The notes beneath the pieces were generated by a model, which was given only the letters and a program-made list of their open reading frames with translations, was not told the DNA's origin and made no database searches. From Ananas comosus (lineage: Eukaryota; Streptophyta; Magnoliopsida; Poales; Bromeliaceae): DNA of 64,000 nucleotides. Position 1 is the first letter of the stretch. Every line of letters starts with the position of its first letter. Shown piece by piece: positions 1 to 9,999 of this stretch. Both the position numbers and the translations under genes were made by a program. The stretch covers positions 10,885,249 to 10,949,248 of the forward strand of contig NC_033628.1 of assembly GCF_001540865.1 (NCBI RefSeq), written 5' to 3'.

Positions 1-75
1 GGCGGCGGCGCCCACCCGCTCCCCACGAAGCGCCGCGCGCACCAGCCGCTCCCAATTCGCCTCCGCCCGCGACAT
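1..75 (-). CDS. Callose synthase (CALS9/CALS10 type) exon 1, copy 1, cut by window edge
   Basis: The minus strand from the ATG at 73-75 reads MSRAEANWERLVRAALRGER and runs off the left edge. This start (MSRxExxWERLVxAALRRxR) is typical of the CALS9/CALS10 (GSL10/GSL8) branch of plant 1,3-beta-glucan synthases, large plasma-membrane enzymes that make callose from UDP-glucose at cell plates and plasmodesmata. Only 25 codons are visible. The same exon occurs again at 6800-6959, where a retrotransposon interrupts it. This copy is not interrupted inside the window, so it may represent the working allele, with the rest of the gene to the left. The branch assignment rests on a short stretch. Confidence 0.7.
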   Translation of the reverse strand, partial: MSRAEANWERLVRAALRGERVGAAA

Positions 76-1424
76 TTCGGAGACGAGACCTCGAGAACAC
101 GACAACTACTCACAATCCTGAAATCGAATCCCCAAACCACGGACCATCAACACCGATTCCGAAGCTTCTTCCCGAACCACAAGCCAAAAAAAAAAAAAGG
201 ATTTAGAAGCTAATCTCTACCAAAAATGGCGATCACAAACAAGGAAACCCTAGATGAAGAGAGCCCTTACCACGGGGAAACGATCGAAGAACACGAAATC
301 AGCGAAAAGAAACGGATCGAACGAGAGCAAAAGAGGGGGGGAAAAAGGCGAAGGGGTTTCCTCTCGATCCGAAACCCTTCGTCTTCGGATTCGGGAAAAG
401 AGTAGAAGATATTTGAAAGAAGGGGGACGGAGTGGGGAAACGGAGGAGATTTGCGACTGGTGTTTATAATTATATATAGACCGTGAATCTCGAGGAAATT
501 TGGACCGTTCTGATTCCGCGCACGATAGAACGTGTCCGAGGGAACCGGCGCACGATAGGACACAACGGTAAAATGAACCGTTGGATTTGAATAGCGTATC
601 GTGCATCACGCGCGCGGTTTTAGGAAACCTCGTATCGGGATTGTAGCCGCCACGTCGGAGCACTAACTTGGTAAGAAACCAATGGTATTTTGACACGTCG
701 ACGATAGACCACCATTCGAATTTGAAGGGGTGAGGTGGCAGATATATATATTGGCTGAATCAGCTGTTGGTCCGATGACAGAAAAATATTTGATTAGCCT
801 CGGTGAAAAACAAAACGTAAGGCCAGAATCATTTAAGTTTGGCCTAATTTATTAATTTTCGTTAAAAGTTAATAAATAGTATTTGAATGTAATGGGTTTA
901 GATAGAAAATAATTATTCTGAAATAATTTTATCAAAGTGTTCGACAAAAATTTTTAGCTGTATCTTTTGTTAGATTTTTTTTTTTATTTGTCAAACTAAA
1001 CTATCTCTTGCTTATTTTGGATCAATTATATCTTACAAAATTAAAATTTTCAGAAAGAAATCCGTAATTAGCTAGTTTCAGGCCTTTTCTGATCCAAAAT
1101 ATTTTAAATTCAAATTTTTTTGTTATTTCTTTCTATTATCATACATAGTAGAGTAATTAATTTCGTCTCTGTAATATACTTATTAGGATATTTTGAAATA
1201 TTTGCACAATCCCCAGGTAAAATTGAATGAAGGATTTATACCTTTTAGCCAAAAAGGCCCGTCATCAAAGAAGATTGCGGGCTTATTGATAGTCATTAGT
1301 ATTCAAATAAGCTGCAGAGAATTTGTAAGTTGGTGCGAGTAATTTGCAGTGATTGTGGAAAAACAAGTTGAGTTTGAGAAGTATTTATAGACGGTGGCTT
1401 GTTCCCGACACAAGTGAAAAAAAA

Positions 1425-1545
1425 TTTGGTGGTTGATATCCAAGATCCCAAGTTTGAATACTACTTGATTCATATTTCCAGCTAAATTTATTTCTAAAAA
1501 AAAAAGCAAACGAATAGCATACCATCTTTCTCTCTCAAAAAAAAA
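1425..1545 (+). mobile_element. SINE fragment (tRNA-derived), copy 1
   Basis: A 5'-truncated tRNA-derived SINE: a B-box-like stretch (caagtttgaatac) is followed by a family-typical segment (ccagctaaatttatttc), a pyrimidine tract tctttctctctc and an A-tail. The second copy is at 8290-8405, and a longer relative lies at 29629-29783 on the other strand. Confidence 0.6.
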
Positions 1546-1974
1546 AAAATTTATAGGCGGTGACAAATTGGGCCCCCCCTTTTTTTTATTGTTAATTTAG
1601 CTCTCTCTATTATGGGGATGGTGGCAATTGCTTAAGGGTGTGTTTGGTTCCACGTAAAACTGTCGAAAAAAAATTTTTGGTGGAAAAAAAATGTTAGTAG
1701 GAAAAAAGTTTTACGTCATTAGTGTTTGGTTTGTAGAAAAAAAAAATACTTTTCCATGACTGTTGTTTGGTTGAAAGGAAAAAAAATTAATGAAAAACTA
1801 TTTAATATATTTTTTATTATATATTCTTAATATATTATTATAATTTTTATTTATAGATTAAATATATTTAAAATTATAATTACCATATTACATAATATAT
1901 AAGAGTTATATAGTTAGAGATATTAATAAATATATTATATATTCACCGTTGTTTGGTTGTAAGAATAAAAAAAN

Positions 1975-2479
1975 CGAGGGCTTAACAGCAATTTGACATG
2001 AAATGGGAAATGAGGCCTGATGGGTTGAATCTGGTTGCTTGTGGGCCTCGGGTGGGCTTGTTTGGTCCGAAACTACATGATAATCGGGTAAGCGGTTCGC
2101 GGGTCCGCCTACTCCGCACTATCCACAACCGGGCGGGGCTTGGGTCCGCGTTTTACACCCGATCCGGTAATCCGACCGCCCGCTACCCGCTATCGAGTTA
2201 CCTCTTCCTCCGCTCTCGTCCTCCGCCCTCCAGATCCTGCAGAAGCCTCCGCCCATCTACCTCGATCCTCCCTCTTCTCTTTCGGAGCACCCAGGATGCC
2301 CTAGTCCTCATCGGAGTTCCACCCGAGCACCTTCCCGCCGTCCCGCTTGGCGCGCTTCCTCCTCTCCGACCGGCTGCCGCCCTTATTTTCCATCTTAACT
2401 AGTAAAACTGCTACTTTTACTACTCTCCCATACTAACTCCTATTACTACTATTTCTACCATTTATTCAGGGTTGTTACA
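1975..2479 (-). repeat. 3' LTR, truncated at an assembly n
   Basis: Matches 6295-6799. It lacks the part equivalent to 5937-6294, i.e. its outer end. The break coincides with the n at 1974, so the loss is probably an assembly join. Confidence 0.9.
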
Positions 2480-5203
2480 GTCCCTTCCCCTTGAGTTCAT
2501 CCTTGTCCTCAAGGATGGAACCTTGTGAACTGATTTTGGGAGCACCCATTTGCCTCCCAGCAGCACATTCTTCTTCTTCAAAAATGCTTCTTTTAAGCCA
2601 TATTTGAACCTTTGTTCTGTTTTCTCACCCCACTTTGCGCCGGTTTGAGGTGTTTCCCAATGTGCCCACATTCGCCTTTCATCTCCGGCTGGTAGCATGG
2701 ACGGCGGCACCTGTTGGGGCGGGGGCTCACCCTTCGGACCTTCAGGAAGTCGCAACCTGCTCGCAGCTAGACCTCCTCGCGTCAAAAGACTGGGCTGGTT
2801 CAGAGAAATGAAATGGGAGTTTTGGACTCCTCCTATCAGCTTCGCTATGTTGCTTGTGGAATATTGACTCCCAGTGTACACGTCTTCTCCTAGAGGGACT
2901 CTTACTCCTTTTTCTATCAGTCTGATATGTGTTCTCTGCTGTGCTTTATTTGATTGCCCTTCAAAAGTGTATAGTCCTTGCCCCGTCCCCTTGAACCAGC
3001 TCAAATTCGGGTCCTTCATAATATTTTCAGTAGTAATCGATGCACTGGTTGGAGGGTAGTAGATATATTTACCTTGTAAAATTCTCTCTCCTGTTGAGAA
3101 GTGGCATCTGGTGTAAGACCGCCTTCCTTCCAGCTTCAGCTTCATGTAGCAATGTTTGGGCCTATTTGCCTCCTTAACTCTTAAGCAACTGGCACCACCT
3201 TGCACTAACTGTTGTTTATTCCTTCCCTTTCCTGGCCAGTAAAAGAACTGATCATTTCTCTGATAAATTTGCCACATTCCCAAAGTGTGAAGTGCAACCA
3301 CCCATTCTCCATAAGACTCCTTCAGCTTGGCTTGTTCGTAGGCCAATGATAAGAAACAAGGGTGAGGCATTACAAGCATGACTTCTAGTTCCTTATACCC
3401 CTTCACCAAGCTGTACGCAATGCAAGCTTCTTCCAGGTTAGAGTCTCGAAGTAGCATTTGGATCGTTGAGTCCTCAATTCTCTCCTGATATACTTCCATT
3501 GGCCCTTTTTGTATGTGGTTATTGAGCCCCTCGACAATACCAGCTAAGCCTAGGCTATTAACTCTCTTGCAACCTTCTGTAGTAATCGCCTTCGCCATTT
3601 CTTCAATTCTAATCATAGCAGATTGACCCAGCATACCTTGTGTTTTCTGATGGATTACCTTTTGTAACTTACTTGTCATGATTGATCTGTGAGAGACTTC
3701 TCCTTCAATGCTGCAAAATGTCACCTTGTTAGGTCCTGGATCAAAAGGCACTTGCCTATAGGTCTTCAAGTAATCAGGTCTGAGCACTAGATCAACTCCT
3801 TCAAGCCTCAATTCTCTTAGTTTGACCCAGATATTGTGATCTTGCCTTACTCCTTTGATGCTATGAGTGGTCACCTCGTTAGGTCCAGGATCAAAAACCA
3901 CCTGTCTATTCTCCTTCAACCAGTTAATTTCAAGGACTAGAGCATAGGCTTTGAGTTCCATTACCTTTAATGTAGTTATGAATTTGTGATCTTGCTCCTT
4001 CCTCGCAAACTGAGAGCAAGAGTTTTTGTTTCGCACCATGTGACTAGGGTCTAATGTCACAATCAAGGGTGCAACAGTAGTAGACTCCTTGATACTTATA
4101 GCCTCAGATACATTCCCTTCTTCTACTTGTTGTAGCTCACTTTCTTCTTCTTTTGCTGTTTCTGATTCAGCACCCTCTTCACCCTTTTTCTGTGCTGGTA
4201 ACATATGCAGGGAGCTATTCTTGCATTGCTTTCCTGCAATAAACTCCACTCCGTATCCACTGCATCGTCCTTGCATTTTCGTTTGCTGACTTGTAGCAGC
4301 CCCTTCTCCAGGATTAAGATTAAGACTCTTCTCGGACTTGTGAGTTGTATCTTCAACAGCTTTTATGATACTTCCAGTTTCAGCTGGAGCAGTGTAGGCA
4401 TTTGAGCCATTGTGGGCAGGCTTGGGTGGAAGTGGCCGTGCTGCGAGTAATTTCAGCAGCTCCTCTGGTTTGCTAGCACTCTTGCTCAATGCTATCTCTG
4501 GCCTTCTGTTGATCTCCATCTGTCGATAATCATCACACTCTTGTTCTGATCCTACACCTTCAGCTTCATGTAGGTGATTATCCTCCTGCACCATCAATTC
4601 AGGCCTCTTTGCGGCTTCACAATTCTTTTGGCAGCTCTCAATAGAATTGGGTTGCTCGTAAGTATTAGACTCTCGGATTGGGTACCCCTCTTTCGCCGCT
4701 GTAAATCTTTTACAAATTGCATCGGAAAACTCGCTCCAATTCACCCTTGGTCGGTTAAAGAAATATGCTTGCTTCCAAAACCGTGCATCACCCTCTATGT
4801 GCATGGACGCTATGCCTATCCATTGTTGCTCAGGAACTTGGTATCGGTCAAAATACTGCTCGCAATTTCGTAACCATCCTTTTGGATCTGTTCCGTTAAA
4901 ATCTGGGAAACTTATCTCCATGTATGGCATGTACTGTTGCCGATGTTTCTTTTCTATCGGAACTTGCACTACTGTCCCTTTCCCTTTAGCATGTACAGAT
5001 CGGCTCCTAATTAACTCTAGGAGCTGTTCATGCCTGCGTGCATTCTCCTGCATCATGATTTCGTGCCTCTTTGCCTCTTCCTTTTGTAGTGCTTCAATTA
5101 AGACATCTAACTTTTGATTAGCATCCCGAGCACTTTGTAATGCTTCTTCAAAGCTTTTGTTATAGCTAGTAGTTTGTTGCTGCCACTTTGTTCCAATAGT
5201 CAT
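2462..5203 (-). CDS. Gag-like polyprotein of Ty3-like element, no RT/IN
   Basis: An uninterrupted ORF of 913 codons from the first ATG (5203); the open frame extends upstream to 5254 only with a TTG start. It ends 18 bases inside the 3' LTR. Order: a charged, probably coiled-coil N-terminus (EALQSARDANQKLDVLIEAL); a Ty3-type capsid core (FPDFNGTDPKGWLRNCEQYF ... WSEFSDAICKRF) at about residues 95-170; a decayed zinc-knuckle-like motif (GRCSGYGVEFIAGKQCKN); an acidic stretch; then protease-like remnants (ALVLEINWLKENRQVVFDPG and a second similar repeat). No RT, RNase H or integrase motif follows. Reading frame is kept although enzymatic parts are absent, which fits a non-autonomous element mobilised in trans, or a derivative fixed very recently. 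It has no role in the host callose synthase gene. Confidence 0.75.
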   Translation of the reverse strand: MTIGTKWQQQTTSYNKSFEEALQSARDANQKLDVLIEALQKEEAKRHEIMMQENARRHEQLLELIRSRSVHAKGKGTVVQVPIEKKHRQQYMPYMEISFPDFNGTDPKGWLRNCEQYFDRYQVPEQQWIGIASMHIEGDARFWKQAYFFNRPRVNWSEFSDAICKRFTAAKEGYPIRESNTYEQPNSIESCQKNCEAAKRPELMVQEDNHLHEAEGVGSEQECDDYRQMEINRRPEIALSKSASKPEELLKLLAARPLPPKPAHNGSNAYTAPAETGSIIKAVEDTTHKSEKSLNLNPGEGAATSQQTKMQGRCSGYGVEFIAGKQCKNSSLHMLPAQKKGEEGAESETAKEEESELQQVEEGNVSEAISIKESTTVAPLIVTLDPSHMVRNKNSCSQFARKEQDHKFITTLKVMELKAYALVLEINWLKENRQVVFDPGPNEVTTHSIKGVRQDHNIWVKLRELRLEGVDLVLRPDYLKTYRQVPFDPGPNKVTFCSIEGEVSHRSIMTSKLQKVIHQKTQGMLGQSAMIRIEEMAKAITTEGCKRVNSLGLAGIVEGLNNHIQKGPMEVYQERIEDSTIQMLLRDSNLEEACIAYSLVKGYKELEVMLVMPHPCFLSLAYEQAKLKESYGEWVVALHTLGMWQIYQRNDQFFYWPGKGRNKQQLVQGGASCLRVKEANRPKHCYMKLKLEGRRSYTRCHFSTGERILQGKYIYYPPTSASITTENIMKDPNLSWFKGTGQGLYTFEGQSNKAQQRTHIRLIEKGVRVPLGEDVYTGSQYSTSNIAKLIGGVQNSHFISLNQPSLLTRGGLAASRLRLPEGPKGEPPPQQVPPSMLPAGDERRMWAHWETPQTGAKWGEKTEQRFKYGLKEAFLKKKNVLLGGKWVLPKSVHKVPSLRTRMNSRGRDCNNPE
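2480..2492 (-). promoter_or_regulatory. Polypurine tract
   Basis: Minus strand AAGGGGAAGGGAC directly before the TGTAAC start of the 3' LTR. This is the plus-strand priming site expected for an LTR element of this orientation. Confidence 0.75.
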
Positions 5204-5922
5204 TTTGCCTTCTATCCCTGGACAGTAACTAATTCTTCTCTTGCCTTGGTACAAGCTACTAGTGAATTTAAATCAGTTGCCTTGTGCTGAACCAATTTTG
5301 CTAAGCTATACAATGTGGGATCTACCTGCTTGAGAATTGTTCGCAGGAACCAGGTGGGAGCTTCACAATCGAGCAGAAATTAGCTCTGCTAGAATTGCGC
5401 GAAACTCAGAATCAGTGTGATTCCGCTACGGCCCCTTTTGTCGAGATCCAGCCGAAGCCGATTCTCGCAGCGCAGGTAGCTATGTCGCACCTGACTCTAC
5501 AATTCCACGAATCGGAATCACGCGACTATCGCAGCACCGATCCCTGGGATCTCACTTCTCTTGATTTCGAATTTGAATCGGTTTTCGCTCTTTTGTTTTT
5601 TTTTTCCAATTGTCGCCCCTGGACGCTACTGTGATTGCTTCACTCTTGTTTGGTCTGAAATTATAGCTTGCTACAGTAACTACGCCGAGGTGCCAATGAT
5701 GCTAAGCTGAGGCCCGGTGCGATTCTAATTCAATAGAATCCGCACTAGTCTTTACTACTACCTCGGTACAGCCTCAGTATGTTTCCTCTGTTGCTAATTG
5801 TGCTAGTTGGATGATGTTACCTTGTGCACGCCAATTGCTTGGGGTAATTCCCCACAGCTGCTGAGCCTCCAACGGTCTTGCTCCTGTTGAATTCCTGCTG
5901 CCCACGGCCCTGGGATAGTGCC

Positions 5923-5934
5923 GCTCTGATACCA
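5923..5934 (-). promoter_or_regulatory. Primer binding site, initiator Met-tRNA
   Basis: Minus strand TGGTATCAGAGC, two bases after the end of the 5' LTR. This is the canonical plant LTR-retrotransposon iMet primer site and fixes the element's orientation. Confidence 0.93.
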
Positions 5935-5936
5935 AT

Positions 5937-6799
5937 TGTAATATCCCTTATGGCTCGGGCTTGTATATTGCTGTTCTTGGTGCTTCTGGTTGCGGATCCG
6001 AGGTAACGTAATCGGTACCGAGGCTAGAGAGGTAAGGAAATAGAGATAGAAATTGGGATTGAGATAGAAAGAAGAGAAATAGAGGTAGAGAGATAGGCAG
6101 ATGAGGATTGAGAGGTGAGGGTTAGGGAAAAGAGTTGAGATAGAGATAATGGATAGAGAAGAAGAAGGGTTTGGAGAAAGAACTTTTGGGGGAGAGATAG
6201 ACTATTTCATTTTCATCGATACCTTCCAATTACATCCTATTAGCTATATATATATCCCATACAGCTTGTACTGAATTGAAATTAAACTATCCTACGAGGG
6301 CTTAACAGCAATTTGACATGAAATGGGAAATGAGGCCTGATGGGTTGAATCTGGTTGCTTGTGGGCCTCGGGTGGGCTTGTTTGGTCCGAAACTACATGA
6401 TAATCGGGTAAGCGGTTCGCGGGTCCGCCTACTCCGCACTATCCACAACCGGGCGGGGCTTGGGTCCGCGTTTTACACCCGATCCGGTAATCCGACCGCC
6501 CGCTACCCGCTATCGAGTTACCTCTTCCTCCGCTCTCGTCCTCCGCCCTCCAGATCCTGCAGAAGCCTCCGCCCATCTACCTCGATCCTCCCTCTTCTCT
6601 TTCGGAGCACCCAGGATGCCCTAGTCCTCATCGGAGTTCCACCCGAGCACCTTCCCGCCGTCCCGCTTGGCGCGCTTCCTCCTCTCCGACCGGCTGCCGC
6701 CCTTATTTTCCATCTTAACTAGTAAAACTGCTACTTTTACTACTCTCCCATACTAACTCCTATTACTACTATTTCTACCATTTATTCAGGGTTGTTACA
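5937..6799 (-). repeat. 5' LTR, complete (863 bp)
   Basis: Ends TGTAACAACC...ATATTACA on the minus strand. A TATATATATA box lies near 6245-6257. The ORF of 134 codons seen on the plus strand in both LTR copies (6318-6722) has no recognisable domain and is not called. Confidence 0.9.
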
Positions 6800-6959
6800 C
6801 TCTGAGAATCTCCTCTATGTGCTCGTTGTTCGCCAAGCACGAAGGGACGATCCCCGCGATTCCGGTGACCGGGTGAGCGGCCGTGGCGGCGGCGCCCACC
6901 CGCTCCCCACGAAGCGCCGCGCGCACCAGCCGCTCCCAATTCGCCTCCGCCCGCGACAT
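6800..6959 (-). pseudogene. Callose synthase (CALS9/CALS10 type) exon 1, copy 2, split by LTR element
   Basis: Minus strand from the ATG at 6957-6959 encodes 53 residues, including SRAEANWERLVRAALRGER and GIVPSCLANNEHIEEILR, then stops being callose synthase at AGAG where the LTR begins. In the family the next residues would be about AADEIQDEDPN, so the element sits in exon 1 or at its end. The five bases next to the LTR are CAGAG (minus). With 4.8 kb of retrotransposon before any next exon this copy is probably dead, or it is the insertion-bearing haplotype of the gene seen at 1-75. It lies 3 kb downstream of the 3' end of the other callose synthase (10000), in the same orientation. Confidence 0.75.
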
Positions 6960-8815
6960 CTCGGAGACGAGACCTCGAGAACACGACAACTACTCACAAT
7001 CCTGAAATCGAATCCCCAAACCACGGACCATCAACACCGATTCCGAAGCTTCTTCCCGAACCACAAGCCAAAAAAAAAAAAAGGATTTAGAAGCTAATCT
7101 CTACCAAAAATGGCGATCACAAACAAGGAAACCCTAGAAGAAGAGAGCCCTTACCACGGGGAAAAGATCGAAGAACACGAAATCAGCGAAAAGAAACGGA
7201 TCGAACGAGAGCAAAAGAGGGGGGGAAAAAGGCGAAGGGGTTTCCTCCCGATCCGAAACCCTTCGTCTTCGGCTTCGGCTTCGGGAAAAGAGTAGAAGAT
7301 ATTTGAAAGAGGGGGACGGAGTGGGGAAACGGAGGGAGTTTGCGACTGGTGTTTATTATATATAGACCGTGAATCTCGAGGAAATTTGGACCGTTTGATT
7401 TCGGCGCGACGATAGGAACGTGTCCGAGGGAACCGGCGCACGATAGGACACAACGGTAAAATGAACGTTGGATTCTGAATAGCGTATCGTGCATCACGGG
7501 CGCGGTTTTAGGAACTCGTATCGGATTGTAGCGCCACGTCGGAGACTAAATTGGTAAGAAACAATGTTTTTGACAACGGCGACGATTAGACCACTTCGAT
7601 TTGAAGGGGTGAGTGGCAGTATCTATTGGCTGAATCAGCTGTTGTCCGATGACAGAAAATATTGAGTTAGCCTCGGTGAAAACAAACGTAAGGCCAGATC
7701 ATTTAAGTTTGGCCTAATTTATTAATTTCTGTTAAAAGTTAATAATAGTTTGAATTAATGGTGGGTTTAGATAGAAATAATTATTCTGATAATATTTATC
7801 AAGTGTTCGACAAAAAATTTTTAGCTGGTTATTTTGTTAGATTTTTTTTTTTATTTGTCAAACTAAAACTATCTCTTGCTTATTTTGGATCAATTCTATC
7901 TTACAATTAAAATTTTCAGAAGAAATCCGTATTAGGCTAGTTTCAGGCTTTTCTGATCCAAAATATTTTAAATTCAAATTTTTTTGTTATTTTTTTTCTA
8001 TTATATATAGTAGAGTAATTAATTTCGTCTTTGTAATATATATTAGGATATTTTGAAATATTTGCACAATCCCCAGCGTAAATTTCGATGAAGGAGATTT
8101 ATACCTTTTAGCCAAAAAGGCCCGTCATCAAAGAAGATTGCGGGCTTATTGTAGCAATTGTATTCAAATAAGCTGCAGAGAATTTGTAAGTTGGTGCGAG
8201 TAATTTGCGTGATTGTGGAAAACAAGTTGGAGTTGAGAGTATTTATAGACGGTGGCTTGTTCACGACACAAGGTTGAAAAAAATTTGGGGGTGGTTGATA
8301 TCCAAGATCCAAGTTTGAATACTACTTGATTATTTTCCAGCTAAATTTATTTCTAAAAAAAAGCAAACGAATGCATACCATCTTTCTCTCTCAAAAAAAA
8401 AAAATTTATAGGCGGTGACAATTGGGCCCCCCTTTTTGATTTAATTTAGTCTCTTATTATGGGGATGGGCTGGCAATTGTAAGGGTGTGTTTGGTCTCAC
8501 GTAAAACTGTCGTAAAAAAATTTTTGTTGGAAAAAAATGTTAGTAGGAAAAAAGTTTTACGTCATTAGTGTTTGGTTTGTAGAAAAAAAAATACTTTTCC
8601 ATGATGTTGTTTGGTTGAAAGCGAAAAAAAAATTAATGAAAAATATTTAATATATTTTTTTTATTATATATTCTTAATATTATTATTATATTTTTATTTA
8701 TAGATTAATATATTTCAAATTATATTACCATATTACATAATATATAAGAGTTTATATAGTTAGAGATTAATAAATATTATTATTATATCACCGGTTTTTG
8801 GTTGTAGAATAAAAA
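6888..8815. repeat. Duplicated promoter segment, copy 2
   Basis: Counterpart of 1-1973. Here the segment is continuous with the LTR element on the left and with a complete MITE on the right, so this copy looks like the better assembled one. It contains the 5' flank of callose synthase exon 1. No other gene is visible between 6960 and 8479. Confidence 0.88.
8290..8405 (+). mobile_element. SINE fragment (tRNA-derived), copy 2
   Basis: Same 5'-truncated SINE as at 1425-1545: B-box-like caagtttgaatac, ccagctaaatttatttc, tctttctctctc and an A-tail. Confidence 0.6.
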
Positions 8816-9034
8816 AAGAAAGTAAATAGAAAAATATTATATTTCTTTAGTATTATTAATTATATATCATTATTATTATTAATAGGCAATAATTATTACT
8901 ATTAATTTAAGTATATTATATATTAAGTATATAATTAATATTAATAGTATATTATATTTAGTACTATAATAATCATATTAATAAATAATATTTATATATA
9001 ATATTATGTAGTATATTTATATAAAAAAGAATAT

Positions 9035-9076
<42 letters not shown>

Positions 9077-9320
9077 CAGTGGTCCACGAGGAAAAGTTCA
9101 CCTCGTGGACCCCATGTTAATAGCCTGTGCGCCCGATTTTTCAACCCGGGGGTTTTCGTTTTCCGCCCAACGCGAGCGGAAAACTAAAATGGCTCGTTTT
9201 CTGAGAATCTGTAAAAGAAATTTTCTTAATCTTTTACGGATAACCAAACGATAGGAAAAAAATTTTTAAAACCGTAAATATTTTTCGGAGCTGTTTTACG
9301 AGAGTCCAAACGGGCCCTTA
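8480..9320. mobile_element. MITE with central hairpin
   Basis: Terminal inverted repeats: left taagggtgtgtttggtctca, right (reverse complement) taagggcccgtttggactct, both followed by cgtaaaac. The centre is AT-rich, with a (TA)n microsatellite at 9039-9073 and a near-perfect hairpin at 9081-9110 (ggtccacgagg ... cctcgtggacc). A related, gap-broken element is at 23021-23500. No coding capacity. Confidence 0.75.
9039..9073. repeat. (TA)n microsatellite
   Basis: About 16 consecutive TA units inside the MITE; likely length-polymorphic. Confidence 0.95.
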
Positions 9321-9999
9321 GGAATATACCGAGAGTGCCCAGGGCCAGGGTTAGCGTGATCTCGGTTATTGGATAAGGCCGGCCCAATGTCAAATATGGC
9401 CACAAAGAAAGAACTTACATATGTTTAAACTATAAAAATTTACTGTTAATTATTACCACTGTAAAAAAGGAAAGAAAATTATATCCCTTTCAATCGTACA
9501 CTTTCTTACTGTCTCAACTGAACATTGTTTGTTAAATTCAGCCATATAATTTTACTGAAATGAAATGACATAACATTTCAGCGTCTACTAAACTTGCAAC
9601 ATACGTAGGGTAGATACAGAATTAGATAAAAAAAAAAGAAGAAGATCTATTTTACTAAAACCATTAAATTTACTTTTCTACATAATTTCATTTAACTGTT
9701 GTAACTTTATTTTGTTAAATCTAAGCCAATATCATCAAAACTTCATCTGCATTAAGTTTTATAGCTGAATTCAATGATCATTCAAAAATTTTAAACTAAA
9801 TTGATTGTGACGGAAAAGATACTTTACACACTTTCATATGTAACTTTCCTGAAGAAATAATTTTAGTCCGAATTGTAACAGCTTTAGTCCATTCTTATAA
9901 TTACAAGAGATATACAATTGTGCTACATAAAAAAAAGGGGGTTCAAAATCCGACGATCCTGGAATTGAAAGGAGAAATGCACCTTATAAATATACCAGA
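9321..9999. other. Intergenic / 3' flank, no gene seen
   Basis: AT-rich sequence downstream of the callose synthase stop at 10000. It presumably includes that gene's 3' UTR. No coding or RNA feature recognised. Confidence 0.6.

Larger units (their letters stand above)
1..1973. repeat. Duplicated promoter segment, copy 1
   Basis: Aligns along its whole length with 6888-8815. The copies differ mainly by one- or two-base insertions and homopolymer length changes, more than by substitutions. It holds callose synthase exon 1 (1-75), the 5' flank, a SINE fragment (about 1425-1545) and the start of the MITE that is complete at 8480-9320. The match ends inside that MITE, exactly at the single n at 1974. 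The indel-rich pattern suggests an uncorrected long-read contig or the other haplotype, not a biological duplication. No other gene seen. Confidence 0.9.
1975..6799 (-). mobile_element. Non-autonomous Ty3-like LTR retrotransposon
   Basis: Read on the minus strand, the order is: 5' LTR (6799-5937, TG...CA ends), a 2-base spacer, primer binding site TGGTATCAGAGC complementary to initiator Met-tRNA (5934-5923), leader, a gag-like ORF (5203-2462), polypurine tract (2492-2480) and a 3' LTR that is cut off at 1975 by the n at 1974. The two LTRs look identical over the shared 505 bp, so the insertion is young or the left LTR is an assembly copy. I found no reverse transcriptase, RNase H or integrase. 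The right flank begins CTCTG; the matching target duplication cannot be checked because the left end is missing. Confidence 0.88.

Noticed and set aside
1998..2402. 134-codon ORF, repeated identically at 6318-6722
   Set aside because: Lies wholly within the LTR on the strand opposite the element, and has no recognisable domain; identity simply follows LTR identity.
7110..7295. 61-codon ORF starting MAITNKETLEEE
   Set aside because: Lies in the 5' flank of callose synthase exon 1, opposite strand, and is frameshifted in the other copy (1-1973); charged low-complexity only.
9039..9110. Hairpin plus TA run as a possible terminator or microRNA precursor
   Set aside because: Lies in the centre of a MITE with matching ends; the symmetric loop is better explained as element structure. 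Small-RNA data would be needed for a miRNA claim.
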